Shown here one piece after another: positions 43,909 to 51,975 of a stretch of 64,000 nt of DNA (the stretch's first letter is position 1; each line of letters starts with the position of its first letter). The position numbers were made by a program, and so were the translations under genes. The DNA is from Bacillus sp. NTK071 (GTDB lineage Bacteria; Bacillota; Bacilli; Bacillales; Guptibacillaceae): assembly GCF_017303315.1 (NCBI RefSeq), contig NZ_JAFKOI010000016.1:17045-81044 (forward strand), given 5' to 3'. The notes under the pieces were generated by a model, which saw only the letters and a program-made list of their open reading frames with translations, did not search any database and was not told the origin of the DNA.

Positions 43909-44613
43909 TTTACCCACCTTTTCAAACGGCCACAAATAGGTAGTAACAGATTTTGAAAAGTGTGTTATAGTTTGATGCTCTTTGTATCTGTATCCTTGTG
44001 ATAAAGTATCATGAAGAACATCAGCTTTTGCGTCTTGAAGCGGCCATCTGTCGTGATCAATTTTCCCTTGAAGAACGCTTTCGTTTCGAACAATAAACAA
44101 CCGATCTCGTTCAGTTAACCAGAAATCAAGATTCCCCTTCTTTGCTTCGTATGGATCAGAAGTAGGTTCATACTTAATGTGATACTTCGCTTGCTTAACA
44201 CCTTTATGAGTTCGAGCCGAGCTAAAGTCCACCTCAAGTCTATCCTTCCGTTTTGACATGTCTGCTTTAAAATATGGAAGATGAAAAACATTCCTTGCAA
44301 TCAATACTCCTGGCATATGACTCGCATCAAGGCTAAAGAAGTAAACGCCCTGCTTATTTCCATATTTGACGTAAGTACGCACATTGAGTTCTAACAAACG
44401 AGAGGCGAATGGCACCGCTGGAAGTCCTCTAAATCTAATGCTGTTCATTTCAAATGGGACGATACCAATCCAGGCAAGTCCATCAAACGTATCTACTTCA
44501 AGTTCAAACGGAAGCAATGATTGTAGCCACAAAGCATCAACAGGCCAATGCAAGAATAAGAGATCCTCCCACGTTTGCTTCATAATCCATCCCTTCCTTT
44601 TACTGCTTTCCAT
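43906..44613 (-). CDS. yqjF: YqjF-like DUF2071 protein
   Basis: 235 residues. DUF2071 stretches: LLFLHWPVDALWLQSLLPFE near 15, LAWIGIVPFEMNSIRFRGLP near 45 and VYFFSLDASHMPGVLIAR near 90. Distantly related to the acetoacetate decarboxylase fold; the reaction is unknown. ATG at 44611-44613 after GGAGGGATCCGG. Confidence 0.85.
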   Translation of the reverse strand: MESSKRKGWIMKQTWEDLLFLHWPVDALWLQSLLPFELEVDTFDGLAWIGIVPFEMNSIRFRGLPAVPFASRLLELNVRTYVKYGNKQGVYFFSLDASHMPGVLIARNVFHLPYFKADMSKRKDRLEVDFSSARTHKGVKQAKYHIKYEPTSDPYEAKKGNLDFWLTERDRLFIVRNESVLQGKIDHDRWPLQDAKADVLHDTLSQGYRYKEHQTITHFSKSVTTYLWPFEKVGK

Positions 44614-44820
44614 CCGGATCCCTCCATTTCTATCGTTAGCATATCCAAATACATACATTCTGTTCAATTGTAGAGACTTAACGAATGTGTGCTGTTATTC
44701 AACATCAGTCTTCTTACGTTTCCACAGCACACTATTTAAATCCATAGTGCTAAAACTTTGATCAATTTTATTAAATTGTGGTACCGTTTAGTTGTGATTT
44801 CATCTTAGACATGCAATGAA

Positions 44821-44834
44821 TGAATGAACATTCA
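44821..44834. promoter_or_regulatory. TetR-type operator candidate before yfmJ
   Basis: TGAATGAACATTCA, inverted TGAATG arms with a 2-bp centre, 23 bp before the start codon and likely overlapping the promoter. TetR-family regulators of Bacillus use TGAATG-type sites; no TetR gene is adjacent. Confidence 0.45.
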
Positions 44835-44856
44835 ATCATAATTGGAGGGATAGTTA

Positions 44857-45888
44857 ATGACTAAGCAAAGACAAATTCATCTAGCAAAACGCCCAGAAGG
44901 AATGCCTACAATGGAGCACTTTAACTTCGTTGAAGCTGATATTCCAACTCCTAAAGATGGCGAAGTGCTTCTACGCACGTTATACCTTACCGTTGATCCT
45001 TACATGAGAGGACGTATGAGAGATGCCAAGTCATACGTAGCGCCTTTCCAAATTAACGAGCCACTTAACGGTGGAGTAGTAGCAGAAGTAACAGAATCGA
45101 AGTCTTCACAATTTAACCAGGGTGATATCGTAATTGGACACCTGAGCTGGGAAGAGTACTCTGTAGCTAATGAGAAACACCTTCGCAAGATTGATCCAAA
45201 TGTAGCTCCTATTACTACACACCTTGGTATTCTTGGAATGCCTGGACAAACAGCATACTTCGGCTTACTTGATATTGGTCAACCGAAAGAAGGAGAAACA
45301 GTTGTTGTTTCAGGTGCTGCTGGTGCTGTTGGCTCAGTCGTCGGGCAGATTGCTAAAATCAAAGGGTGCCGTGTCGTAGGAATTGCTGGTTCAGATGACA
45401 AAATCGACTATATTAAAAATGAACTTGGCTTTGATGAAGGCATTAACTACAAGACTCAAGACGTTTATAAAGCACTAAAAGATGCTTGTCCAAATGGCAT
45501 TGATGTGTACTATGAAAATGTTGGTGGAGAAATTGGTGATGCAGCGATTAGCTTACTAAATAAATTTGCACGTATCCCTGTATGTGGTGCAATTTCTTCT
45601 TATAATAAGAAAGAAGCCGACATTGGCCCACGCGTTCAAGGTAAATTAATTCAAACAAGCTCTCTAATGAAAGGATTTGTTGTTGGAGACTATTCTGACC
45701 GCTTTAATGAAGGCGCTGAGCAGCTCGGTAAGTGGCTACAAGAAGGTAAATTGAAATACGAAGAAACAATTGTCGAAGGGTTTGAGAACGTTCCTGATGC
45801 ATTCCTTGGCCTCTTCGAAGGGACAAATGTTGGGAAACAGCTAGTTAAAGTAGCAGATCCTGAATACGCAACGCTTCCAAATCGTTAA
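44857..45888 (+). CDS. yfmJ: NADP-dependent medium-chain oxidoreductase (YfmJ/CurA type)
   Basis: Zinc-free MDR reductase of the leukotriene B4 12-hydroxydehydrogenase/2-alkenal reductase group, 343 residues. NADP site SGAAGAVGSVVGQIAK near 150, VDPYMRGRM near 50, and YYENVGGEI near 225. TTGGAGGGATAGTTA precedes the ATG. Reduction of reactive enals is the likely role; control by a TetR repressor is suggested by the palindrome upstream. Confidence 0.9.
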   Translation: MTKQRQIHLAKRPEGMPTMEHFNFVEADIPTPKDGEVLLRTLYLTVDPYMRGRMRDAKSYVAPFQINEPLNGGVVAEVTESKSSQFNQGDIVIGHLSWEEYSVANEKHLRKIDPNVAPITTHLGILGMPGQTAYFGLLDIGQPKEGETVVVSGAAGAVGSVVGQIAKIKGCRVVGIAGSDDKIDYIKNELGFDEGINYKTQDVYKALKDACPNGIDVYYENVGGEIGDAAISLLNKFARIPVCGAISSYNKKEADIGPRVQGKLIQTSSLMKGFVVGDYSDRFNEGAEQLGKWLQEGKLKYEETIVEGFENVPDAFLGLFEGTNVGKQLVKVADPEYATLPNR

Positions 45889-45896
45889 TAGTACTT

Positions 45897-45926
45897 ACCC
45901 GCTCCACAATGGAGCGGGTATTTTTT
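45897..45926 (+). terminator. Terminator after yfmJ
   Basis: ACCCGCTCCA-CAA-TGGAGCGGGT then ATTTTTT. Confidence 0.9.
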
Positions 45927-46020
45927 ATGACTATGTGTAAACGCACATAAAAAGAAGGTTATGTCTCTGTCTAAGAAGGAATAGTATGTACCATAGACAT
46001 TTTATAACAGGAGGATTCTA

Positions 46021-46752
46021 ATGGGAAAATTTCTTCTTAATCTAGCGGCATATATACTCGTTGTCACGGTAAATGGTCTCGCCAATGCATTACCTTTAAA
46101 CGGACAAACAACTGGTGAAATCTCTAATAAGCTTAACGTTCTTTTCACACCAGCCGGGTATGTTTTTAGCATTTGGGGACTTATTTACATTCTACTTGGA
46201 ATATGGATTATTCGCCAATTCCCATCCAGCCGTAGAAACCTACCTCTTTATCAGGAAACGAGTGGATTGTTTGTACTAAGCTGCCTGTTAAATACCCTCT
46301 GGATTTTCATGTGGCATTATGAATTCTTTGGCTTATCTGTCATTGTTATGCTTCTTCTACTCATTACCCTTATTCGTCTTTATGTTAGCGTAAAAGCAGC
46401 CGGTGCATCATTTTTTGATCTACTACCATTCTCTGTTTATCTCGGTTGGATTAGCGTAGCTACAATCGCAAATATTAGCTATTACCTTACCTATGTGGAC
46501 TGGGATGGATTTGGCATTTCAGATTCAATTTGGACCGTTCTTCTTTTACTTGTGGCAACAGTCCTAGCTCTAACCTTTTTAAAGAACGAGAACGATTGGG
46601 TATATCCACTAGTATTTGTTTGGGCTTTTATCGGCATAGGGATCAAAAATCAGAACGCAGATGTGCCACTTGTTGTTTATTCCTCTTATACACTCGCCGC
46701 CCTTATTCTTATCATTACACTTCTCTACTCTTTTAAGCCGAGAAGTTCATAA
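46021..46752 (+). CDS. TspO/MBR-like tryptophan-rich membrane protein
   Basis: 243 residues with seven or so membrane segments. The TspO-like element FTPAGYVFSIWGLIYILLG near residue 42 and LNTLWIFMWHYEFFGLSV near 95 place it in the larger two-domain branch often annotated tryptophan-rich sensory protein. Ligands of TspO are porphyrins and sterols; none is proven for this branch. ACAGGAGGATTCTA precedes the ATG. Confidence 0.75.
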   Translation: MGKFLLNLAAYILVVTVNGLANALPLNGQTTGEISNKLNVLFTPAGYVFSIWGLIYILLGIWIIRQFPSSRRNLPLYQETSGLFVLSCLLNTLWIFMWHYEFFGLSVIVMLLLLITLIRLYVSVKAAGASFFDLLPFSVYLGWISVATIANISYYLTYVDWDGFGISDSIWTVLLLLVATVLALTFLKNENDWVYPLVFVWAFIGIGIKNQNADVPLVVYSSYTLAALILIITLLYSFKPRSS

Positions 46753-46753
46753 G

Positions 46754-46786
46754 CAAAGCCCCTTTACCAAGAGTAAAGGGGCTTTG
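46754..46786. terminator. Bidirectional terminator
   Basis: CAAAGCCCCTTTAC-CAAGA-GTAAAGGGGCTTTG between convergent genes. Confidence 0.9.
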
Positions 46787-46792
46787 TTCTAG

Positions 46793-47641
46793 CTATGCAA
46801 GTGACTTAAAGTCCTGACCAAGAATTTCTTTCATACTGTGAACAGTAATAAAGGCTTTTTGATCAACCGCACCAACATGTTTTTTTAATTTAAGAAGATC
46901 TTTTCTGCCAAGAATTGTTGTAATCACTTCTTTTTCGTCTGAAGTGAATGCACCACGTGCGGTATGAATCGTTGCACCTTTACCGATTTCTTCAACGATG
47001 AATGAGCGAATCAGTTCGCTCTCTTTACTGATAATAACAATTTCTTTCTTCGCCTCGAAAGTCTGAAGAGTATAATCAATTACTAGACCATTGAGAATAA
47101 CACCGAAGATCGCATACATACCGATTTCTGGACCGAATAGAGCAACTGAGAATAAAGCAATTGAAATATCCGAAATAAGAACAGCTTTTCCTACTTCCAT
47201 TGAGAAGTACTTATTCAGGATCATCGCAATAATATCCGTACCACCAGTTGAAGCTTTTTGATGAAAGACAAGGCCCATACCAGCTGCAGCGATACACTGT
47301 CCGATAATCAATTGAATTAGAATATCCTGACTAAATGGTTCAGTTACTGGAATAAATCGTTCAAATGCCCATACGGCAAGTGATAGAGCAAAACTTGCAT
47401 AAATGGTTTTAACACCGAATTTAGGACCGAGAAACAGAATTCCAACTAACAAAAGCACTGCGTTCAAAATAATCATAAACATACCAACTGACAGGTCAGG
47501 GATTAGATGGTTCATCAGGATCGACAAACCACTGACTCCCCCTGTCGCAAGGCTATTAGGAGATAGGAAAAAATGAACATGGGTAGCAACACCGAGCGCC
47601 CCCAAAGTAATTAGCAGATAAGTTTTGATGTGATGAAGCAT
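46793..47641 (-). CDS. YitT-family membrane protein with DUF2179 domain
   Basis: 282 residues: six membrane segments (DUF161) and a cytoplasmic C-terminal DUF2179 domain. Characteristic: FFLSPNSLATGGVSGLSILM near 25, ASTGGTDIIAMILNK near 130 and GKGATIHTARGAFTSDEKEV near 225. Transport of an unknown substrate is assumed. GGGAGGGATAATAG precedes the ATG. Confidence 0.88.
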   Translation of the reverse strand: MLHHIKTYLLITLGALGVATHVHFFLSPNSLATGGVSGLSILMNHLIPDLSVGMFMIILNAVLLLVGILFLGPKFGVKTIYASFALSLAVWAFERFIPVTEPFSQDILIQLIIGQCIAAAGMGLVFHQKASTGGTDIIAMILNKYFSMEVGKAVLISDISIALFSVALFGPEIGMYAIFGVILNGLVIDYTLQTFEAKKEIVIISKESELIRSFIVEEIGKGATIHTARGAFTSDEKEVITTILGRKDLLKLKKHVGAVDQKAFITVHSMKEILGQDFKSLA

Positions 47642-47967
47642 CTATTATCCCTCCCGTTGTTTTGTTTTCGTTTCATTAGCACAATCGGGATTATAATAGG
47701 GATTTAGAGCTTTGTAAACAGCCTAAACCTAAGATTTTTAATTGAAGCGGTTACAACCTGAAAATAGGTCATATGAACTATAAATTCATGCGGTTTCGAC
47801 ACGTATATACAAGAATTTTCGGAATTTTTGAGTCTGTTTTTGGTATTATTATAGCTTCCATAAGTATTAATGAATTGTTTAAAAACAAGCATACTAAAGC
47901 ATCTGCTATCTTACAGTCCCTAATCATGGTAAAGTGAAGTCAGATATCACGGAAAGGAGCCCCGGGA
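47642..47967. other. Gene-free divergent intergenic region
   Basis: AT-rich spacer between the divergently transcribed yitT-like and ytzI-like genes. It must hold two promoters, but I found no strong -35/-10 pair, operator or RNA fold. A site near 47750 resembling a cre element lacks one position and was not accepted. Confidence 0.4.
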
Positions 47968-48147
47968 ATGGTTATTACAATTATGGTCATTGTGGTTGTC
48001 ATTATGACGATTGTCATTGCCGCTGCTTTTGGACTTGCCGTATCAAAAGGATACAATGTAAAACATACTGTCGATCCTTTGCCAGAACAGAATCAAAAGA
48101 AATCGACAGAGAAAGAGGTTATGAATGAACGGACAGAATCGAAGTAA
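47968..48147 (+). CDS. YtzI-like small membrane protein
   Basis: 59 residues: a very hydrophobic N-terminal helix (MVITIMVIVVVIMTIVIAAA) followed by SKGYNVKHTVDPLPEQNQ, the SKxYxxKHTVDP motif I recall from YtzI proteins, then a charged tail. GGAAAGGAGCCCCGGGA precedes the ATG. Its 3' end overlaps the ywbE-like gene by 23 bp in another frame, so the two are translationally linked. Confidence 0.65.
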   Translation: MVITIMVIVVVIMTIVIAAAFGLAVSKGYNVKHTVDPLPEQNQKKSTEKEVMNERTESK

Positions 48148-48316
48148 TATCACACCTGGTAAAACGGTAGAAATCGTCCTGAAACAGGACCAGCGTACAG
48201 GAAAAACAACTAAAGGTATTGTTAAAGACATATTAACGAAGTCTCCTACTCATCCACATGGAATTAAAGTACGTCTTGAGGATGGACAGGTTGGTCGTGT
48301 TAAAACGATTTTATAA
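48125..48316 (+). CDS. ywbE: YwbE-family protein
   Basis: 63 residues of the YwbE family: ITPGKTVEIVLKQDQRTGKT, then TKGIVKDILTKSPTHPHGIK and VRLEDGQVGRVKTI. Small beta-barrel, nucleic-acid-binding-like (KOW/OB) fold is plausible; the role is unknown. AGAGGTTATGA precedes the ATG. Confidence 0.9.
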   Translation: MNGQNRSNITPGKTVEIVLKQDQRTGKTTKGIVKDILTKSPTHPHGIKVRLEDGQVGRVKTIL

Positions 48317-48332
48317 TGTATCAATGCACACA

Positions 48333-48368
48333 AAAATCCCGCCTGACTCTAGAGCCAGGCGGGATTTT
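48333..48368. terminator. Bidirectional terminator
   Basis: AAAATCCCGCCTG/CAGGCGGGATTTT with a 10-nt loop that itself can pair (CTCTAGAG). Confidence 0.9.
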
Positions 48369-48374
48369 ATATAT

Positions 48375-49277
48375 TTAAGGTTTCAATGCCATCCAACTAT
48401 CAATGTAATGAATACCGTAACCACTCATTGCTGGTGAAGTTCCATATGCTGTGCTTACCTTAAGAAGCTCTTGATCCATGATAGTTGAGCCATCTTCGTA
48501 AAATGACAGATAAGAAGCTTCTGCTGTTTGGCCTGTTTCCACTGCTATCGATACTTTTTTGCCGTTTCGCTCAGCAAACGTCATTTCTGTTCCCACAAGC
48601 GCAATAATCCCGTTTCCACCATCCGCACGATCGCGATATGCCATTAACGTTGTCACATCTGCTTTTTGAATAACCCATTCAGAAAGATTTCCGATTCCGT
48701 AACGATTATTATACGATTGTTCATCAAACCAGAAGGGTGTATCAACGCCGAACACAAGTCCTAGATGAACAGTACGCGCTTTTCCGTCAGAGAGACGATC
48801 CTGATAAAAAGCTACCGTTCTTTGATAATTGTTCGTCCACCCTGAGTGAAGGTATGGTTCAATGTCGAGATGTACCCCTTTAAACTGTTGAGCAACCGTA
48901 GCATTCATCTGATAATCTTCAAGCCAAGTGAATAACCGATCTTGATAGATTTCACCTTTACTCGTTGCCCAGTTTGGGGCACCGTCTAACGCATGTACGT
49001 TGATTCTTTTCATTGAAGCGTTCTCAATGAACGTATGATAGGACGAATGAGGAACTGAACGATTAATTTGCAAGTAAACATCCGTTACTTTCTTTTCCTC
49101 TAGAAATTGAAGAATTTCATTTGGCTTTGTTTCAATTTGCCTTGTATCCCACAGCCATGTAGCGAGACTTCTATCCATGTCCACCGCCTCAGCCTTCTCT
49201 TCAGGTAGAATAATCGATACCATAAAGAACGCCAGTACAAAAAAGAGAATTCCAACAGCAACAGTTCCATTCTTCAC
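48375..49277 (-). CDS. Secreted TIM-barrel-like protein under c-di-GMP riboswitch control
   Basis: 300 residues: signal peptide/anchor (GTVAVGILFFVLAFFMVSII), then one domain rich in glycosidase-like features: WLWDTRQIETKPNEILQFLE, KGVHLDIEPYLHSGW (candidate catalytic Asp/Glu at a strand end) and ADVTTLMAYRDRADG. It is not assigned to a family; a polysaccharide hydrolase is the best guess. GTG start at 49275-49277 after AAAAGGAGAGCATACAA. The RBS can pair with riboswitch sequence; a sigma-D promoter precedes it. A matrix- or wall-modifying role tied to motility/biofilm switching is inferred. Confidence 0.75.
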   Translation of the reverse strand: MKNGTVAVGILFFVLAFFMVSIILPEEKAEAVDMDRSLATWLWDTRQIETKPNEILQFLEEKKVTDVYLQINRSVPHSSYHTFIENASMKRINVHALDGAPNWATSKGEIYQDRLFTWLEDYQMNATVAQQFKGVHLDIEPYLHSGWTNNYQRTVAFYQDRLSDGKARTVHLGLVFGVDTPFWFDEQSYNNRYGIGNLSEWVIQKADVTTLMAYRDRADGGNGIIALVGTEMTFAERNGKKVSIAVETGQTAEASYLSFYEDGSTIMDQELLKVSTAYGTSPAMSGYGIHYIDSWMALKP

Positions 49278-49286
49278 TTGTATGCT

Positions 49287-49320
49287 CTCCTTTTTTCTGA
49301 ACCCAGCGCTCAAAAAGGAG
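49287..49320 (-). promoter_or_regulatory. Riboswitch expression platform (ribosome binding site sequestration)
   Basis: CTCCTTTTT (rc of 49312-49320), which is the 3' strand of aptamer P1, is perfectly complementary over 9 bp to AAAAAGGAG (rc of 49287-49295), the ribosome binding site. P1 formation with ligand would free the site: a translational ON-switch. Confidence 0.6.
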
Positions 49321-49402
49321 CCTGGCGGTCTGGCAGCCATTCGCACATGTGCGGACAGGCCCATAACTTTGCGTCCCTGCTTTTCAACAGGTTTGCCTTT
49401 TT
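49312..49402 (-). ncRNA. Cyclic di-GMP-I (GEMM) riboswitch aptamer
   Basis: The minus strand carries the GEMM core in order: P1 AAAAAGG (with CCTTTTT at the far end), GGCAAACC, a stem closed by a GAAA tetraloop, GGGACGCAAAG, GGGCCT, then a CGCACATGTGCG hairpin and GCTGCCAGACCGCCAGGC. All match the c-di-GMP-I consensus as I know it. It lies between a sigma-D promoter and the gene for a secreted protein. Confidence 0.92.
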
Positions 49403-49427
49403 CAGTTTTATAATCCTTATACCTCTT

Positions 49428-49455
49428 ATATCGGCTATTAAAGGATAATTGTTTA
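49428..49455 (-). promoter_or_regulatory. Sigma-D (FliA-type) promoter
   Basis: Minus strand TAAA (49452-49455), 16-nt spacer and a perfect GCCGATAT (49428-49435). The transcription start would fall near 49420, just ahead of the riboswitch. Confidence 0.8.
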
Positions 49456-49542
49456 GTAGGGGGGCAGGTTGGGGTCTGACCCCCTAAAATAGTCCCATTA
49501 CCATTACCATTATCTTATCAGACCACTTAAACAAACGTTTAT

Positions 49543-51651
49543 TTAACCTGGAAGTAACGGCGAAGGCTCTTCTATATAGAAGATTTTCAGCTCGTGTAGC
49601 GCACGTGTGCATCCAACATACAAAAGCTTAGCATCCTCTGCATCTTGACGGTAATTCTCATTACAAGCATTCGCGATGATTACACCATCGAATTCCAATC
49701 CTTTTGTTAGGTAGATAGGAACAATCGATAAGCCTCCTGCGTAAGAGCGATCATGAGCTGTAACAAGGTTTACTTCTTTATCTCGTTTGCTCACTTCATC
49801 AAATAATGCATGACACTCCTGTTCACTTCGACCAACAATTGCGATGGTATTCATGCCACGTTTACTCATTTCATGTGCGGCTGCTAACAATTTAGTAACG
49901 TGTTCTTCTTTATTTACCCTCTGCTGTAGAACACTCTCACCACTTCGAAAAACTGGTACTGCCGGTTGAACAGGAATATTAGCATGTGAAATCACTTCGT
50001 TTGCAAATTCAATAATCTCCAATGTGGAACGATAGCTTTGGTCAAGCTCAATATAGAGCTCTTTGCCATTGAAAAGTTCTCTAAACTCTTCCCAGTTATG
50101 AATGCCTTTATAAGAATGGATTCCTTGTGCAAGGTCACCTAAGATCGTGAATGAACGGCTTCGATTCACTTCTAATAAAAGCGCAATTTGGAACGGAGAA
50201 AAGTCTTGTGCTTCATCAATGACGACATGTTGAAACACATCATCTTTATTAATACCATTTAACTTAAATTGAATATAAAGAAGTGGGGCAAGATCGTCAG
50301 GCGTTAGTTGCTTTTTCTTCAAGCGAATCGCTGTTTCCTTCATTAAGGAATCATTCAAAATTTGTTCCCTTTCTGAAACAGATACATAAGGAGGTGGATT
50401 GGTTTGAAATAACGATTTATAGAAAGTTAAAGCCGTTTGCTTTGGCCACGTTTTAAAATATTCTTTTAACTTCTCATTAGCTAATTTTTGATATTCCTTC
50501 TGAATGTGACTTCCATCTACAGACTTAATCTCATCCTTTATCCATACTCTAAATCGATTCACCATCATCTCACGCTTTCGCCCTACTGGGTAAGCAGCAA
50601 GATCTGATAACCACTGCTGAATCTTTTCTTCAGACAACGTTCGTCTTTCAAATGGTGTAAACGAGCTCTTTGGACCGACGGCTGCACTGTACGCAGCAAT
50701 CGCACGATCAATCCATTCCTTAAAAGCTAATGACCCTTTTATTCTACCTTCTGCTTTTTCGATCTCTGGTCGCTTCTTGCCGAACCATTTTTGTAAATCA
50801 TCATCGGATGAATCAAGCTTCACTTTTTCCTCAATCATACTCAAAGTCCAGTCTGTAAAAGTAGATTGCTGTATACCGCCTACACCAAGCTCAGGGAGAA
50901 CGCCTGAAATATAATCTAGGAACATACGGTTTGGAGCAAAAATAACCATTCGTCCAGCTTGTACCGTATCCCTGTATTCATATAACAGGTACGCGAGTCT
51001 GTGAAGGGCAACTGTCGTTTTACCACTTCCTGCAGCTCCTTGAATGATGAGAGGCTTTGTGCGTTCTGCTCGAATAATATCATTTTGCTTCGCTTGTATC
51101 GTAGACACGATATCACGTAGACGGTTATCTTTGTTTTCACTTAGTCGGTATAGGAGAAACTCATCTGTACCACTTAAGTCTTCACTACCTTCAACATACG
51201 TGTCTACCACTCTCTGAAGCTCCTGATTTCGGATAACGATATTCCGTTTTAGTTCGATATTACCTTCAATCATTCCGTCAGGTGAAATGTAATAAACGTC
51301 ATCCTCACCTCCAGTAAACGCATAGAACATACTTGCAACAGGAGCTCGCCAATCTACTACTAATGAATCCTGTGATTCTTCATGTGCTACTCCTACTTTC
51401 CCTATGTAATAGGAACGTACTTCTTTATCCTCTTCTTGAAAATCCATTCTTGCAAAATACGGTTCTTTGGCAGCAATAGCAAGAGACGTTCGACTTTCTT
51501 CCCGAATGCTTTCCAACACTTGTTCAGTTACATTGTCCCCTGAATAGCGCGGGTAGGTTGCCAACTTCTTTTGCTGTTTTGTAATCTCTGCAGCGATTTT
51601 CTTGAGTTGCTGCTTCTCTTTCTGATAGGCACTTTGATTCTTTTGGTCCAA
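49543..51651 (-). CDS. helD: RNA polymerase recycling motor HelD
   Basis: Superfamily 1 helicase-like ATPase that removes RNA polymerase from DNA in Gram-positive bacteria. 702 residues: N-terminal coiled-coil arm (1-60) that enters the polymerase channel, Walker A GAAGSGKTTVALHRL near 212, VIDEAQDFSPFQ (motif II) near 482, LDQSYRST (motif IV-like) near 540 and KGLEFDGVI near 655. TTG start after AAGGAGGTAACTGATC. The 51652-51975 stretch upstream holds only repeat remnants. Confidence 0.88.
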   Translation of the reverse strand: MDQKNQSAYQKEKQQLKKIAAEITKQQKKLATYPRYSGDNVTEQVLESIREESRTSLAIAAKEPYFARMDFQEEDKEVRSYYIGKVGVAHEESQDSLVVDWRAPVASMFYAFTGGEDDVYYISPDGMIEGNIELKRNIVIRNQELQRVVDTYVEGSEDLSGTDEFLLYRLSENKDNRLRDIVSTIQAKQNDIIRAERTKPLIIQGAAGSGKTTVALHRLAYLLYEYRDTVQAGRMVIFAPNRMFLDYISGVLPELGVGGIQQSTFTDWTLSMIEEKVKLDSSDDDLQKWFGKKRPEIEKAEGRIKGSLAFKEWIDRAIAAYSAAVGPKSSFTPFERRTLSEEKIQQWLSDLAAYPVGRKREMMVNRFRVWIKDEIKSVDGSHIQKEYQKLANEKLKEYFKTWPKQTALTFYKSLFQTNPPPYVSVSEREQILNDSLMKETAIRLKKKQLTPDDLAPLLYIQFKLNGINKDDVFQHVVIDEAQDFSPFQIALLLEVNRSRSFTILGDLAQGIHSYKGIHNWEEFRELFNGKELYIELDQSYRSTLEIIEFANEVISHANIPVQPAVPVFRSGESVLQQRVNKEEHVTKLLAAAHEMSKRGMNTIAIVGRSEQECHALFDEVSKRDKEVNLVTAHDRSYAGGLSIVPIYLTKGLEFDGVIIANACNENYRQDAEDAKLLYVGCTRALHELKIFYIEEPSPLLPG

Positions 51652-51754
51652 GATCAGTTACCTCCTTATGAGATTCGCCTCAAACTGTGAGACGGACTAT
51701 TAATCCTACCATAAAATACAGTTAATCACCAAAGAGTTTTTAGAAACTTCAAAT

Positions 51755-51890
51755 AATAATACCGTTGATTTACAAGGTCCTTTTCGTTGACATTGGAGCT
51801 ATAAGAGTGGGTTAATTTCCGCTCCCATTAGTTAAGTGAGGTTCTAGACAAAAATCTTTTAGATACTAGCCTTTGTGAAAAATTCCTAAA
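51755..51890. repeat. Dispersed intergenic repeat, copy D (degenerate)
   Basis: GTGGGTTAATTTCCGCTCC followed by CATTAGTTAAGTGAGGTTCTAG and AATCTTTTAGA, parallel to copy A at 3610-3775 (GTGGGTTAATCTCCGCTCC, AATTAGCTAAG, AATCTTTTAGA) but without the GC-rich middle. Confidence 0.55.
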
Positions 51891-51975
51891 TAAAAATGAT
51901 CCAACTCTACGTCCAAACCGTTAGCTGAATGTAATCAAAATGACGGTTACTAAAATAAGGAGCGTGAACAGGAAC

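Noticed and set aside
47745..47765. CcpA cre site (TTGAAGCGGTTACAA)
   Set aside because: It lacks one position of the spacing required by the cre consensus.
49460..49525. Terminator GGGGTCTGACCCC plus the CCATTA triplet repeat
   Set aside because: The 13-bp palindrome lacks a T-run and the CCATTA units are only three; both were too weak to list as features.
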